From Paracoccus marinus (GTDB lineage: Bacteria > Pseudomonadota > Alphaproteobacteria > Rhodobacterales > Rhodobacteraceae): DNA of 64,000 bases. How positions within the stretch are numbered: the first letter of the stretch is position 1; each line of letters starts with the position of its first letter. Below the pieces are notes generated by a model, which had not been told where the DNA came from, did not search any database, and was given only the letters and a program-made list of their open reading frames with translations. Where the stretch lies: contig NZ_VJYZ01000004.1 of NCBI RefSeq assembly GCF_007018965.1, positions 186,001 to 250,000 of the forward strand, given 5' to 3'. Shown here one piece after another: positions 39,289 to 47,811 of the stretch. Position numbers and translations under genes: made by a program.

Positions 39289-39717
39289 TCATGCGCCCGG
39301 AAACACGAACCGCGCCACGACCCGCGCTCGCCACGGCGCGGACAGCGGGCTCTCAACGACGCCGTGGCGGTCATAGGCATGGATGAACCGCGCATCCTCG
39401 CCCGCCTGCGACAGGATCCCCAGGTGCTTGGCCACCGCCCCCTCGCGCATCCGAAACAGCAGCACCTGCCCCTCGGCCCAGCCGCCCGTCGCCCGCGCCA
39501 TGTGACGCAGGCCCGCCGCCATCAGCAGCTCCTCGCGCCCCGTCTCGCCCCAGTCGGCGGTGTAGGGCGGCGGCAGCTCGGGTTCCGTTCCGTGGACCTC
39601 GCGCCAGACGCCGCGGATCAGGCCAAGGCAATCCGCCCCCGCCCCCCGCACCGACGCCTGGTGGACGTAAGGCGTCCCGATCCAGCCCCGCGCGGCCGCG
39701 ACGACGACCGCGCTCAC
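39289..39717 (-). CDS. GTA g14, NlpC/P60-type cell-wall peptidase of the tail tip
   Basis: 142 aa from GTG 39717, overlapping the g13 stop (GTGA). The NlpC/P60 triad is visible: Cys in GADCLGLIRGVWRE, His in VAKHLGILS, and a third polar residue near FIHAYDRHG. Predicted to cut peptidoglycan of the recipient during DNA delivery. Confidence 0.92.
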   Translation of the reverse strand: MSAVVVAAARGWIGTPYVHQASVRGAGADCLGLIRGVWREVHGTEPELPPPYTADWGETGREELLMAAGLRHMARATGGWAEGQVLLFRMREGAVAKHLGILSQAGEDARFIHAYDRHGVVESPLSAPWRARVVARFVFPGA

Positions 39718-40559
39718 CGCGCACCGCCGTTCCGGGGCGCGATCAGCCAGTCCTCCGGCGGCAGATGCGGAAAGCCCCGGAAGTTGAGAAAGTTCTGGAA
39801 CTTCAGCCGGCAGGTCGCGGGCCGCTTGTCGCACCCGGCCGTCAGCCGCACCCGGTCGCCCGGCGCGGGCGCAAGCCCGGTCGCCGCCCACAGCTCGATC
39901 AGCCGCAGCGCCCCGTCCTGCCGGTCCTGCTTGACCGCGCCTTCCAGCCCGTGCGCCGCGCCGTCCAGAACGGTCAGCGTGCCCCCCTCGAACCAGCCCT
40001 GGTCGTAGCCCTGCACGTCCGGCAGCGTGAACCGCACGCCCCCCTCGACCGAGGACAGCACCGCCTCGACCCGGTAGCCGGGGCGCGACAGGTCCGCCTT
40101 GCAGCGCCCGTCCCCCAGCCTTGCCGCGCAGCGCGGGTGATAGACCCGGCCCATGGGAACGTTCAGCGCCTCGGACAGGCCGCGCAGCTCGGCCCGGAAC
40201 GCGCCATCGGCGCGCGTGACCTCGCCCAGCGCGCCGCGAAACAGCAGGCGCCGGTTGGCGGTGTCCTGCCAGTCCACCTCCCACAGCCGCACGTCGGCGG
40301 CGTCCCAGCGGCCCGCCCGCAGGTCGGTTTCGGTGATCGCGTCGTCCGACAGGATGCCCTGCGCCTCGGTGTTGTCCACCGACAGGCCAAGGCCCTGCAC
40401 CACCGCCCGCGCGGTCAGCCCGCCATCGGGACGGAACGCGATCCCCTCGAAGCGCAGCACCGCGTCGTGGTCGGTAAATCCCAGCACCACCCCGTCGGCC
40501 CGCGTGACCGCCCATGCGCGGGCCAGCGTCGTCGCGGCGCCTCCTTCGACGGCGCTCAC
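39714..40559 (-). CDS. GTA g13, tail hub protein (DUF2163)
   Basis: 281 aa from GTG 40559, overlapping g12 (GTGA). AWAVTRADGVVLGFTDHD near the N-terminus and a C-terminal zinc-like set of cysteines (HPRCAARLGDGRC and AGCDKRPATCRLKF) are typical of DUF2163/BR0599 hub proteins. In the Rhodobacter GTA this is the hub below the distal tail protein. Confidence 0.92.
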   Translation of the reverse strand: MSAVEGGAATTLARAWAVTRADGVVLGFTDHDAVLRFEGIAFRPDGGLTARAVVQGLGLSVDNTEAQGILSDDAITETDLRAGRWDAADVRLWEVDWQDTANRRLLFRGALGEVTRADGAFRAELRGLSEALNVPMGRVYHPRCAARLGDGRCKADLSRPGYRVEAVLSSVEGGVRFTLPDVQGYDQGWFEGGTLTVLDGAAHGLEGAVKQDRQDGALRLIELWAATGLAPAPGDRVRLTAGCDKRPATCRLKFQNFLNFRGFPHLPPEDWLIAPRNGGAR

Positions 40560-41188
40560 AGCCGCACCTCGATCACCGGAACCTGCGGCAGGTCGCCCGC
40601 CTGGAACGAGGCGACGGAAACCGCGATCCGGTCCGTGTCGAACCGCACCGGCACGTCGAACTCGAACCCCGCCGTCAGCGGCGCGCCCGGCCCCGGCGCA
40701 TCGGCGAAGGTGATTACGCCGGTCGCATGATCGACCGCGAAGTGAACCCCTTCGACCTGCGCGTCGCCGCCGATCCCGACCAGCACCGTGCCCGCCACGG
40801 GCTTCGCGACCGGCCGCCAGTAATCCGCGGGACCGGAACGATACAGTTTCCGCAGCGCAAAGCTGCGCGTCACCCCGTCGCCCGCGCCGATCGCCTGGTC
40901 GTCCAGCGCCGGCACCGCGCTCGGCGCGCAGCTCTTGAAGTCGGCCCAGTCCTTCCAGCGGAACCCGTGCAGCTGCCCCGCCCGCGCCTCGTAGAACGCG
41001 ATCAGCGCCGCCACGTCGTCCAGGCTCCGCAGCCCCAGCCCCGCGTCGTACCGCCTGCGCGAATGCGCCCAGGGAGAGTTCCGTTCCTCGAACCCGTTCG
41101 TCAGCGCGACGATCTCGGTCCGCCGTTCCGGGCCGCCGACCGATCCGAAGGACAGGTTGGCGGGAAATCTGGTCTCGTGAAACGCCAT
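40556..41188 (-). CDS. GTA g12, distal tail protein (DUF2460)
   Basis: 210 aa. FHETRFPANLSFGSVGGPERRTEIV and HSRRRYDAGLGLRSLDDVAALIAFYEAR are the DUF2460 signature, followed by GFRWKDWADFKS. It caps the tail tube and holds the hub. ATG shares TGATG with the g11 stop. Confidence 0.93.
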   Translation of the reverse strand: MAFHETRFPANLSFGSVGGPERRTEIVALTNGFEERNSPWAHSRRRYDAGLGLRSLDDVAALIAFYEARAGQLHGFRWKDWADFKSCAPSAVPALDDQAIGAGDGVTRSFALRKLYRSGPADYWRPVAKPVAGTVLVGIGGDAQVEGVHFAVDHATGVITFADAPGPGAPLTAGFEFDVPVRFDTDRIAVSVASFQAGDLPQVPVIEVRL

Positions 41189-41832
41189 CAGCTGTTCCTT
41201 TCCCCCCGCGCCAGCGCGCGGCTCATCTGCGCGGCGATCTGGCTGTGGCTGCGCTGAAAGCCCGCGACATCGGGCGTGGTGACGTTGACGGTGACGTTCA
41301 CCGCGCGCGCGCCCCCGCCGGGCGCCGCGACGCCCAGCCGCCCGTCCGCGCCGCGGCGCAGCGGCATGATCGCCTCGGGGCCTGCCTCGCCCATCAGGCC
41401 GGTGGCGCCCCGCATCGGGAAATAGGTCGGGTCGGTCACGACCCCGCCCCGCGCGAACGCCGTGACGCGCCCCTGCGAGAACGCGCCCCCTTGCGCAAAG
41501 GGCTGCGCCGACCCGATCGCGCCGCCGACCGCCTGCGCCATCGCGCCCGCGACCGCGCCCTGCACGGGCCGCATGGCGACGGCGAACACCGTGTCTGCCA
41601 TGTTGCGCGCGAGCCCCTTCAGCGCGTCCTGCAGCCGCATCCCGTCGAACACGACGCCGTCGAACGCGCGCCGCAGTCCCGACCCGAAGCCCGAAGTCAG
41701 CGACCCGATCTCCCGCCCGGTGTCGCCCATCGTCGCGCCCAGCCGGCTCAGCTCGCGCTCGAAGGTCGCCGTCATGCGGCCGGCCTGGTCGAACTCGTCG
41801 CCCAGCCGGTCGAACCCATCCTTGTCGGCCAT
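41188..41832 (-). CDS. GTA g11, tail tape measure protein
   Basis: 214 aa, short as in GTAs where the tail is about 50 nm. N-terminal helical part, DALKGLARNMADTVFAVAM, Gly/Ala-rich hydrophobic middle, GGVVTDPTYFPMRGATGLMGEAGPEAIMPL (end of lambda-like tape measures) and a final helix. Sets tail length. Preceded by a 51-bp gap with a strong hairpin. Confidence 0.9.
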   Translation of the reverse strand: MADKDGFDRLGDEFDQAGRMTATFERELSRLGATMGDTGREIGSLTSGFGSGLRRAFDGVVFDGMRLQDALKGLARNMADTVFAVAMRPVQGAVAGAMAQAVGGAIGSAQPFAQGGAFSQGRVTAFARGGVVTDPTYFPMRGATGLMGEAGPEAIMPLRRGADGRLGVAAPGGGARAVNVTVNVTTPDVAGFQRSHSQIAAQMSRALARGERNS

Positions 41833-41853
41833 CCCACCCTCCTGAAATCGAAG

Positions 41854-41875
41854 GGGCCGGCGTTCCCGCCGGCCC
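41854..41875 (-). other. Stem-loop between GTA g10.1 and g11
   Basis: GGGCCGGCG-TTCC-CGCCGGCCC: a perfect 9-bp stem with a 4-nt loop (GGAA on the transcript), 21 bp before the g11 start. GGAA is a GNRA-type tetraloop, extra stable in RNA. No U-tract. Confidence 0.55.
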
Positions 41876-41883
41876 GCCTTGCC

Positions 41884-42084
41884 CTAGTCCGGGAACTTCG
41901 CCGCGAGGTCCGCCAGCCGCCCGCGCGTCATCGCCTGCGCGCCGCCCCCCGGCTCGATCCCCAGCATCAGCGCCAGCTCGGCCGGGGTCAGCGCCCAGAA
42001 CTGGGACGGGGTCAGCCGCAGCCACACCATCCCCGCGCGCATGAGCCCCGGCCAGTCCAGCCCCTGCTCACCTTCGCCGCTCAC
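41884..42084 (-). CDS. GTA g10.1, small tail assembly chaperone
   Basis: 66 aa. WPGLMRAGMVWLRLTPSQFWALTPAEL is the characteristic helix-turn-helix-like core of the small phage tail assembly chaperone found between g10 and g11. GTG 42084 overlaps the g10 stop (GTGA). Confidence 0.85.
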   Translation of the reverse strand: MSGEGEQGLDWPGLMRAGMVWLRLTPSQFWALTPAELALMLGIEPGGGAQAMTRGRLADLAAKFPD

Positions 42085-42410
42085 TTCGGCCCCGCGAAGG
42101 CCCGCGCCAGCAGCTCGGCCGCGGCGCGCGCGCCCTCCATCGGGCCGCCGCGCAGATCGGCGGTCATCAGGTCCTCCGCCTCGCCTGTCCAGCCGCCCGC
42201 CCGCAGGCCCGCGACCAGCACCGCGATCACGTCCGATGCCGAGAACGCGCCCCCCTCGAACCGCCCGATCAGCGCCACCAGGCTGTCGGCGCGCAGCTCG
42301 GCCTCCAGCGCCGCCAGCGCCCCCAGCGTCAGCTTCGCCGCATGCCGCCGCCCGTCGATCCAGACCGCGACCTCGCCCGCATGCGGGTTCGCCACGCCCC
42401 GCGCCCTCAC
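42081..42410 (-). CDS. GTA g10, tail assembly chaperone
   Basis: 109 aa. NPHAGEVAVWIDGRRHAAKLTLGALAALEAEL is the start typical of the GTA tail-assembly chaperone family, with SASDVIAVLVAGLRAGG following. Acts with g10.1 in tail tube assembly around the tape measure. GTG 42410 overlaps g9 (GTGA). Confidence 0.88.
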   Translation of the reverse strand: MRARGVANPHAGEVAVWIDGRRHAAKLTLGALAALEAELRADSLVALIGRFEGGAFSASDVIAVLVAGLRAGGWTGEAEDLMTADLRGGPMEGARAAAELLARAFAGPK

Positions 42411-42820
42411 AGCGCGACGAAGGTCAGCGCGCCGGCGCTGGCCATCGTCATCTCGTAGGTCGCCTCGCCGTTGTAGCTGCCGGAATATTCCAGCCCGGTG
42501 ATCTGGAACCGCCCCTCGACCACGCCGAAATGCGGGATGACGACCTGGAACCGCGGCACCTCGCCGTCGAAGAACACCTGCCGCGCGCGGCCGTCCGTCC
42601 CCTCGTCCCGGAACACGCCCGAACCCGAGATCGAGGCCGACCGCACGCCCGCGCCCGCCAGCAGCTCGCGCCAGCCGCCCTGGCTTTCGAGGCTCGTCAC
42701 ATCCACGCTCTGCGCGTTGAAGCCCAGCCGCGTGGCGCGCAGCCCCGCGATGGTCTGGAACGTGCCGTCGCCGGCCATGTCCATCTTGATGAGCAGGTCA
42801 CGCCCGTTCTGCACCGCCAT
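42407..42820 (-). CDS. GTA g9, major tail tube protein
   Basis: 137 aa: MAVQNGRDLLIKMDMAGDG, LRATRLGFNAQSVDVTS and the beta-rich FDGEVPRFQVVIPHFGVVEG are the signature of the TP901-1-like GTA tail tube subunit. Start ATG 42820 with GGAGACGGG upstream. Confidence 0.93.
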   Translation of the reverse strand: MAVQNGRDLLIKMDMAGDGTFQTIAGLRATRLGFNAQSVDVTSLESQGGWRELLAGAGVRSASISGSGVFRDEGTDGRARQVFFDGEVPRFQVVIPHFGVVEGRFQITGLEYSGSYNGEATYEMTMASAGALTFVAL

Positions 42821-42832
42821 ATTCCCGTCTCC

Positions 42833-43267
42833 TCAATGATGTTTCCGGGCAAGGTCCACGGCGGCGCGGAACGTCATGTCCACCCGCCGCCCGGCCCCGC
42901 CATCGGCGCGCCGCGCCCGCCCGCGCAGGAACCACAGCCCCGCGACGTGCCCCCGCTCCAGTTCCAGCGCCGCCGCCTCCAGCGCCGCCGTCACGGCCGC
43001 CGCGGCCGCCTTGACGCCCGCAAAGCCGCCGCCGCCCTCGTCGGCCCCCGACAGTACCGAGATGACAAAGTCATGCCGCGCGGCGGGCGCGGTCATGTCG
43101 CCCGCGTCGCTCACGTCCTCGGGGCCCAGCGCCACATAGACGCCGCTGGGCGCGCTGACCGGCATCGCGTCGTAGATCGCGTCGCCGACCAGCTCGCCCA
43201 GCGCCTCGTCCTCGCGCAGCGCCTGATAGACCGCGCCCTGCAGCGCGGCCGATGCGAGATAGCTCAT
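42833..43267 (-). CDS. GTA g8, tail terminator (DUF3168)
   Basis: 144 aa from ATG 43267. SYLASAALQGAVYQALRED, then GDAIYDAMPVSAPSGVYVALG and RHDFVISVLSG are DUF3168 features. Caps the tail tube at the head side. ATGA overlap with g7. Confidence 0.88.
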   Translation of the reverse strand: MSYLASAALQGAVYQALREDEALGELVGDAIYDAMPVSAPSGVYVALGPEDVSDAGDMTAPAARHDFVISVLSGADEGGGGFAGVKAAAAAVTAALEAAALELERGHVAGLWFLRGRARRADGGAGRRVDMTFRAAVDLARKHH

Positions 43268-43587
43268 GCCTGCCTCTCCTCTCGTGCGGTGCAGACCAGC
43301 CAGCGCCCGGCGGCGTCCGCCTCGGCCACGGCGTCGATGGGGAAGAGCCGCGCCCCCATGCGGAAGCGCTGCCCCGGCGCGGGCCGGCGCGGATCGCCCT
43401 CGGGCGCGGCCCGGACGGTGATCTTCCAGCCGACGACGCTTTCGGGCCAGACCTCGGCCAGCCCGGTGCGCCCGGACCCGGCCTTCATGGTGGCGAACAC
43501 GCGCCCCAGCGCCGCCCAGCGCAGGACATGGCCCCCCATGCCGTCGCCGACCCGGCCCGCGGTCTCGAGGATCAGCGGCACGCTCAT
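43264..43587 (-). CDS. GTA g7, head-tail stopper/adaptor
   Basis: 107 aa from ATG 43587. RWAALGRVFATMKAGSGRTGL and GWKITVRAAPEG with GQRFRMGARLFPIDAVAE match SPP1 gp16-like head closure proteins. ATGA overlaps with g6 and g8. Confidence 0.87.
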   Translation of the reverse strand: MSVPLILETAGRVGDGMGGHVLRWAALGRVFATMKAGSGRTGLAEVWPESVVGWKITVRAAPEGDPRRPAPGQRFRMGARLFPIDAVAEADAAGRWLVCTAREERQA

Positions 43588-44192
43588 GCCCGCCCCCCGC
43601 GCCCGGCGAGGGTGCGGACCTGCCGCCAACGGTCCAGCAGCGCGCCGACGGCGAACGGCACCGCCGCCCCCTGCTGCGGCTCGCCCCGGTCCTCGTGATA
43701 GCGGGCGGCCAGCATGATCGCCGCCTGCGCCAGATCGGCGGGCACGCCCGCCCAGGTCTCGCCGAACCCGGCGGTGAAGCGGACCGTGACGAACCCGTTC
43801 GACGGAACCGCGGGCAACCAGCCCCCCGCCCCCACCAGCGCCGGGCGCTGGCTGTCGGGAACCAGCCGCCACGCGCCCGCCTCGATCGCCGCGACCTGCC
43901 CGGCCGCGTCCGTGACCTCGACCCCCTCGACCGAGGCGACGGGCGCCAGCGGCAGCGGCTGGCGCGCGGGGTCGCGCCATTCCTCCAGCCGCAGCCGGAA
44001 CGGGCGGCGCAGCAGCACCTTGCCGGTGCGCGCCTCGATCGTGGCGATGGCGGCGCGCAGGAACCCCGCGAGCGCGGCGTCCTCGGCGGCGTCGGTCGCC
44101 ATCTCGAACCCCGTGGCCAGCCGCAGGTATCCGCGCAGCGCGGCGACGGGCAGCGCGCCCGCGTCGGGCGCCGCTTCCTCGACAAGCATCAT
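43584..44192 (-). CDS. GTA g6, head-tail connector
   Basis: 202 aa. The first of two adjacent ATGs (44192) has GGGAGG 7 nt upstream. LRGYLRLATGFEMATDAAEDAALAGFLRAA and VRFTAGFGETWAGVPADLAQAAIMLAARYHEDRG match the phage gp6-like connector family. It joins portal and stopper. Confidence 0.88.
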   Translation of the reverse strand: MMLVEEAAPDAGALPVAALRGYLRLATGFEMATDAAEDAALAGFLRAAIATIEARTGKVLLRRPFRLRLEEWRDPARQPLPLAPVASVEGVEVTDAAGQVAAIEAGAWRLVPDSQRPALVGAGGWLPAVPSNGFVTVRFTAGFGETWAGVPADLAQAAIMLAARYHEDRGEPQQGAAVPFAVGALLDRWRQVRTLAGRGGRA

Positions 44193-44242
44193 CCTGGAAC
44201 CTCCCGTTCCTTGCGTTTCGTCTGAACGGCGGCGGCAAAGAC

Positions 44243-44321
44243 GGGGGGCGCGCCTGCGCGCCTGCCACAGCGCGTGCGGACAGTGCTGTGCCGCCACGGC
44301 AAGCACCCCTGCGCGCCCCCC
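44243..44321 (-). other. Long inverted repeat between capsid gene g5 and g6
   Basis: A perfect 11-bp inverted repeat (44243-44253 with 44311-44321) encloses 57 nt in which CACAGC/GCTGTG can form an inner hairpin. It fills the 143-bp gap downstream of the capsid gene. No U-tract, so partial termination or a barrier to 3' exonucleases are the readings. Confidence 0.55.
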
Positions 44322-44335
44322 GCTCCGGCCGTGGA

Positions 44336-45511
44336 TCAGCCGAAGACGAGGAACTTGACCGCGCGCGGGTCGGTCAGGCCGCCGCCCACGCGCTTGGTGG
44401 CGTAGAACAGGACGTGCGGCTTGGCCGAGAACGGGTCGCGCAGGACGCGCAGCTCGGGACGCTCGGCGATCGTGTAGGCGGCGGCGAAGTCACCGAAGGC
44501 GATGCCGATCTTGCTCGTGCCGGCATCGTGCATGTCCTCGCAGATGATGACCGGATAGCCGAGCAGGCGCGAAGGCTGGCCAGCGGCAAGCGAATCCGCC
44601 CAGATGAAGCGGCCTTCGGTGTCGCGCAGCTTGCGCAGCTCCATCGCGATGCGCGAGTTCATCACGAACGAGGCGTTGGCCCGATAGGGCGCGGCCAGCG
44701 CATAGGTCAGCTCGACCAGCAGCCCCGCCGGGTCGCTGCCCAGGCCCGTGGACACGCCGGTGTTGACGCGCCCGATCTGCATCTCGGTCGCGGTCTTGTA
44801 GGGGAAGTGCGCGTAGGTCAGCAGGCCCTTGGGCTTGTCCACGCCGTCGCCGTTCAGGAACGCGTTCGCCTCGGCGCGGTTGAACCGCTCGGCGATGCGG
44901 GCGGCAAGCCAGCCTTCCAGGTCGAAGGCCGCGTCGTCCAGCAGGCGCTGGCTGACCTTGGGCATCGCCGACAGCTCGTGCAGCGGGATCGACACGCGAT
45001 CGACGCGCGGCGCGTCGGTCTCGGCCACCGCGCCCTCGCCCGACCAGCCGCTGCCAAGGTCGGCGCGGTCGACCAGCACCTCGTAGGACGGCGAATCGAC
45101 CTGCACGACGGTCGAAAGCGCGCGCAGCGAGCCGCCGTTCCTCAGCGCGTCCTGCACGTCGGCCGAGATCTGGGGCGCGGCAAGAAAGCCGCCGTCGGTC
45201 GCGACGGTGATGCCCTTTTCCTCCAGCACCAGGCCGCGCAGCGCGGATTCGTCGCCCTGGCGCAGATAGGCGGCGAACGCCTTCTGGTGCGGCGCCTCGA
45301 TCTCGGCGGCGGTGGACAGGGGCGCGCGGCCCCGGAAAGCGGTCTTGCGGTCCAGCATGGTCATGCGGTTTTCCTGTGCTTGCAGTTTCGTCTCGATCGT
45401 CTCGCGAAAGCGGGTCAGTTCGCCCACGAACTCGGCCATCGCGCCCTTCACCCCCGCGGGCGCGACGGCCCCCGTGGGCGCCGTCCTCTCCGCAGCGTTT
45501 CCGTCGGTCAT
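44336..45511 (-). CDS. GTA g5, major capsid protein (HK97 fold)
   Basis: 391 aa from ATG 45511 (GGAGAGGACC upstream). N-terminal delta domain (about 1-75, helical: GELTRFRETIETKLQAQENR) likely removed by the g4 protease, then the HK97 core: EEKGITVATDGGFLAAPQ, VLVDRADLGSGW, PKVSQRLLDDAAFDLEGWL, FIWADSLAAGQPSRLLGYPV and EDMHDAGTSKIGIAFGDF. Hairpins flank the gene on both sides. Confidence 0.96.
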   Translation of the reverse strand: MTDGNAAERTAPTGAVAPAGVKGAMAEFVGELTRFRETIETKLQAQENRMTMLDRKTAFRGRAPLSTAAEIEAPHQKAFAAYLRQGDESALRGLVLEEKGITVATDGGFLAAPQISADVQDALRNGGSLRALSTVVQVDSPSYEVLVDRADLGSGWSGEGAVAETDAPRVDRVSIPLHELSAMPKVSQRLLDDAAFDLEGWLAARIAERFNRAEANAFLNGDGVDKPKGLLTYAHFPYKTATEMQIGRVNTGVSTGLGSDPAGLLVELTYALAAPYRANASFVMNSRIAMELRKLRDTEGRFIWADSLAAGQPSRLLGYPVIICEDMHDAGTSKIGIAFGDFAAAYTIAERPELRVLRDPFSAKPHVLFYATKRVGGGLTDPRAVKFLVFG

Positions 45512-45570
45512 CGCGGTCCTCTCCTTCCTCGGTGTCGGCGGTCCGGGCCCTTCGGCGCAGCCGCCCGCAG

Positions 45571-45596
45571 CCGGCGAGGGGCCCACCCCTCGCCGG
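45571..45596 (-). other. Strong stem-loop between protease g4 and capsid g5
   Basis: CCGGCGAGGGG-CCCA-CCCCTCGCCGG: a perfect 11-bp stem with a 4-nt loop, 60 bp before the capsid ATG in a 135-bp gap. No U-tract, so a 5' stabiliser or processing site for the capsid message is plausible. Confidence 0.6.
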
Positions 45597-45646
45597 ATCC
45601 CCGTCTCGGCCCCGCGCATGGCGGTCAGGGCCGGATGTCCCTCAGA

Positions 45647-46219
45647 TCATTCGCCGCGCAGCGCGCGGGCGGCGTCGCGCAGCGCGGCCGAAAACGCCGC
45701 CGTCTCGTCCGCCGCAACGGCCTCGTCGCGGTCGCCGGACTTACGCCCGACCTTCGCCTCGGGCAGCATCGGGAACGTGACCAGCGACACCTCCCACAGC
45801 TCGACCTCGGTCAGCAGCCGATGCCCTTCCGCGCTGCGCTCGGCGCGAACCGTGCGATAGCCGATCGACAGCCCGTCGATCGCGCCCGCCTGCACCAGCG
45901 CCGCCGCCTCGCGCGCCTGCGCCACCTCGGACAGCAAGCGCCCCCGGACCCACAGCCCGCGCGCATCCTCGCGGATCTCGTCCCAGACCCCGATCGGGCG
46001 CATCGGATCGTGCTGCCACAGCATCCGCACCTTGTCGCCGCGCTCGGAAAGGCGCGACAGGCTCGCCGCATAGGCCCCAGGCATCACCTTGTCGCCGCCC
46101 TGGTCGGCCAGCCCGAACAGGCTGGCGTAGCCCTCGATCACCGTGCCGGCGTCGGTCGTGGTCAGCACCGGCGCGCCGCCCGCGAACTTCACCTCAAGCC
46201 CCAGCTCGTCCATCCTCAT
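45647..46219 (-). CDS. GTA g4, prohead protease (HK97 family)
   Basis: 190 aa. FEGYASLF-type start (VIEGYASLFGLADQGGDKV), catalytic His in VRMLWQHDPMRPIG and Ser in GAIDGLSIGYRT, then LTEVELWEVSLVTFPM. Cleaves the capsid delta domain during maturation. ATG 46219 is preferred to ATG 46213. Confidence 0.93.
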   Translation of the reverse strand: MRMDELGLEVKFAGGAPVLTTTDAGTVIEGYASLFGLADQGGDKVMPGAYAASLSRLSERGDKVRMLWQHDPMRPIGVWDEIREDARGLWVRGRLLSEVAQAREAAALVQAGAIDGLSIGYRTVRAERSAEGHRLLTEVELWEVSLVTFPMLPEAKVGRKSGDRDEAVAADETAAFSAALRDAARALRGE

Positions 46220-46225
46220 GTCGCG

Positions 46226-46459
46226 TCACCCCCCCTTCGGCCCAAATTGCAGGATCGACTGGACCGCCTGCGTCAGGATCACGGCGACCACGCCGTAAAC
46301 CGTCATCCACAGCCGCTTCTCCAGCCCCTCGATCAGCGACTCGATCCGCTCGAGCCGCCGGTCCACCTGCCCGAACTGCAGCGCCATGATCCGCTCCTGC
46401 GTGGCGAAGCGCTGGTCGTGCCAGTCGAACGGCTCCTTCCCGAACCTCGACCCCTCCAT
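46226..46459 (-). CDS. GTA g3.5, small head formation protein
   Basis: 77 aa: a helical N-terminal half with heptads (FATQERIMALQFGQVDRRLERIESLIEGLEKRL) and a C-terminal membrane-like helix (MTVYGVVAVILTQAV). Identified by position between portal and protease and by this coiled-coil plus hydrophobic layout. Confidence 0.82.
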   Translation of the reverse strand: MEGSRFGKEPFDWHDQRFATQERIMALQFGQVDRRLERIESLIEGLEKRLWMTVYGVVAVILTQAVQSILQFGPKGG

Positions 46460-46460
46460 C

Positions 46461-47675
46461 TCAGCCGCCCGCGCCCGTGGCGGAGGCGAGCGGCGGCAGC
46501 CCCAGCGCCACCCGCTTCTCGCCCTGGCTCAGAAAGTCCGCGGCCCCCACCCGCGCCCAGTGCTGGTCGCGCTCTGCCGCCAGCGCCGGGATCTGGTCCA
46601 GGTCGGGCTTCAGGTCGACCTCGGCCCCCAGATGCTCCGACAGCCACCACGCGACCCCCGCCGCGACCCGGCTGACCAGCGGCAGCACGGTCAGGCGATA
46701 GAACGCCCGGTGCGCCTCGGCGTAGTTGGCATAGGTCGCGTCGCCGGGGATGCCGATCAGCATCGGCGGCACCCCAAAGGCCTGCGCGATCTCGCGCGCG
46801 GCGGCGGTCTTGGTCTCCTGGAACTCCATGTCCGAGGGCGAGAATCCCATCGGCTTCCAGTCGAGCCCGCCTTCCAGCAGCATCGGCCGCCCGGCGTTCC
46901 GCGCGCCCTGATGGTGCATCTCCATCTCGCAGACCAGCCGGTCGTACTGGTCGGGGCTCAGCAGCCCCTGCCCGTCCGCCCCCTTGTAGACGATCGCCCC
47001 CGAGGGCCGCGCCGCGTTGTCCAGCAGCGCCTTGGACCAGGCGCTCGCGCTGTTGTGGACGTCGATGGCCACCGCCGCCGCCTGCATCGGCGACAGCCCG
47101 TAGTGATCGTCCAGCGGATGGAAGCTGCGGATGTGGCAGATCGGATCGGGTGAGCCGGTCATGTCGAAGCGGTGCTTGCGCCCGCCCAGCGCATAGTCAT
47201 AGGCGACCGGCCAGCCATCCGCGCCCGGCACGATGCTGACCCGGTCCGACCGCAGCACGTGCAGCTCGACTGGCAGATCCGCCCCTTCGGTCGACACCGC
47301 TTCCAGATACCCGTTCCCCGACAGCAGCAGCTGCCCGAACAGCGCCTCGAACAGCTCCGCCCGGCCCTGCCCGGGGTTGGGGCGCCGCAGCAGGTCCAGC
47401 ACCGGATGGACGTCGTAGCGGCGCTTCGCGTCCTGGCACACCAGCGGCACGGCGGCCGCGGCCTCCGCCACCAGCTTCACCGCCCGGAACCCGACCGGGT
47501 TGCCGGTGAAGCCCGCCCGCGTCAGGCTCCCCACGTCGCGGGGCGACCACACCACCCGCCCCGACCCCGAGGCGAGCGCCACCACCCGCCCGGTCGCGCT
47601 CGCCTTCGTCTCGACCTGCGCGGGGGCTGCGGCATCCGCCTGCCCGTTCCCGCGTCCGAACCACCGCCCTGCCAT
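46461..47675 (-). CDS. GTA g3, portal protein (HK97 family)
   Basis: 404 aa from ATG 47675 (AGGAGAGG upstream). FTGNPVGFRAVKLVAEAAAAVPL, LLSGNGYLEAV, CHIRSFHPLDDHYGLSPMQAA, FQETKTAAAREIAQAFGVPP and AFYRLTVLPLVSRV are typical of HK97-type portals. Forms the DNA channel and head vertex. Confidence 0.95.
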   Translation of the reverse strand: MAGRWFGRGNGQADAAAPAQVETKASATGRVVALASGSGRVVWSPRDVGSLTRAGFTGNPVGFRAVKLVAEAAAAVPLVCQDAKRRYDVHPVLDLLRRPNPGQGRAELFEALFGQLLLSGNGYLEAVSTEGADLPVELHVLRSDRVSIVPGADGWPVAYDYALGGRKHRFDMTGSPDPICHIRSFHPLDDHYGLSPMQAAAVAIDVHNSASAWSKALLDNAARPSGAIVYKGADGQGLLSPDQYDRLVCEMEMHHQGARNAGRPMLLEGGLDWKPMGFSPSDMEFQETKTAAAREIAQAFGVPPMLIGIPGDATYANYAEAHRAFYRLTVLPLVSRVAAGVAWWLSEHLGAEVDLKPDLDQIPALAAERDQHWARVGAADFLSQGEKRVALGLPPLASATGAGG

Positions 47676-47784
47676 GCGCCTCTCCTCGTGTCCGCCATGA
47701 AGAAGGGGCCGCCCCGCAAGGCAGCCCCGTTCCCGCTCCGCGCCCTGAACTGAGCGCATCTTCTGTCCCGAAACATCCCGGGGT

Positions 47785-47801
47785 CCGGGGCAGCGCCCCG
47801 G
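47785..47801 (-). other. Stem-loop between terminase g2 and portal g3
   Basis: CCGGGGC-AGC-GCCCCGG: a 7-bp stem with a 3-nt loop, 10 bp after the terminase stop in a 136-bp gap. No U-tract. Same class as the other GTA gap hairpins. Confidence 0.45.
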
Positions 47802-47811
47802 CCTTCAGGCG

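Noticed and set aside
34938..39386. A 1482-residue open frame on the plus strand
   Set aside because: It is antisense to g15, has the Arg/Pro/His-rich composition of a high-GC shadow frame, and shows no domain.
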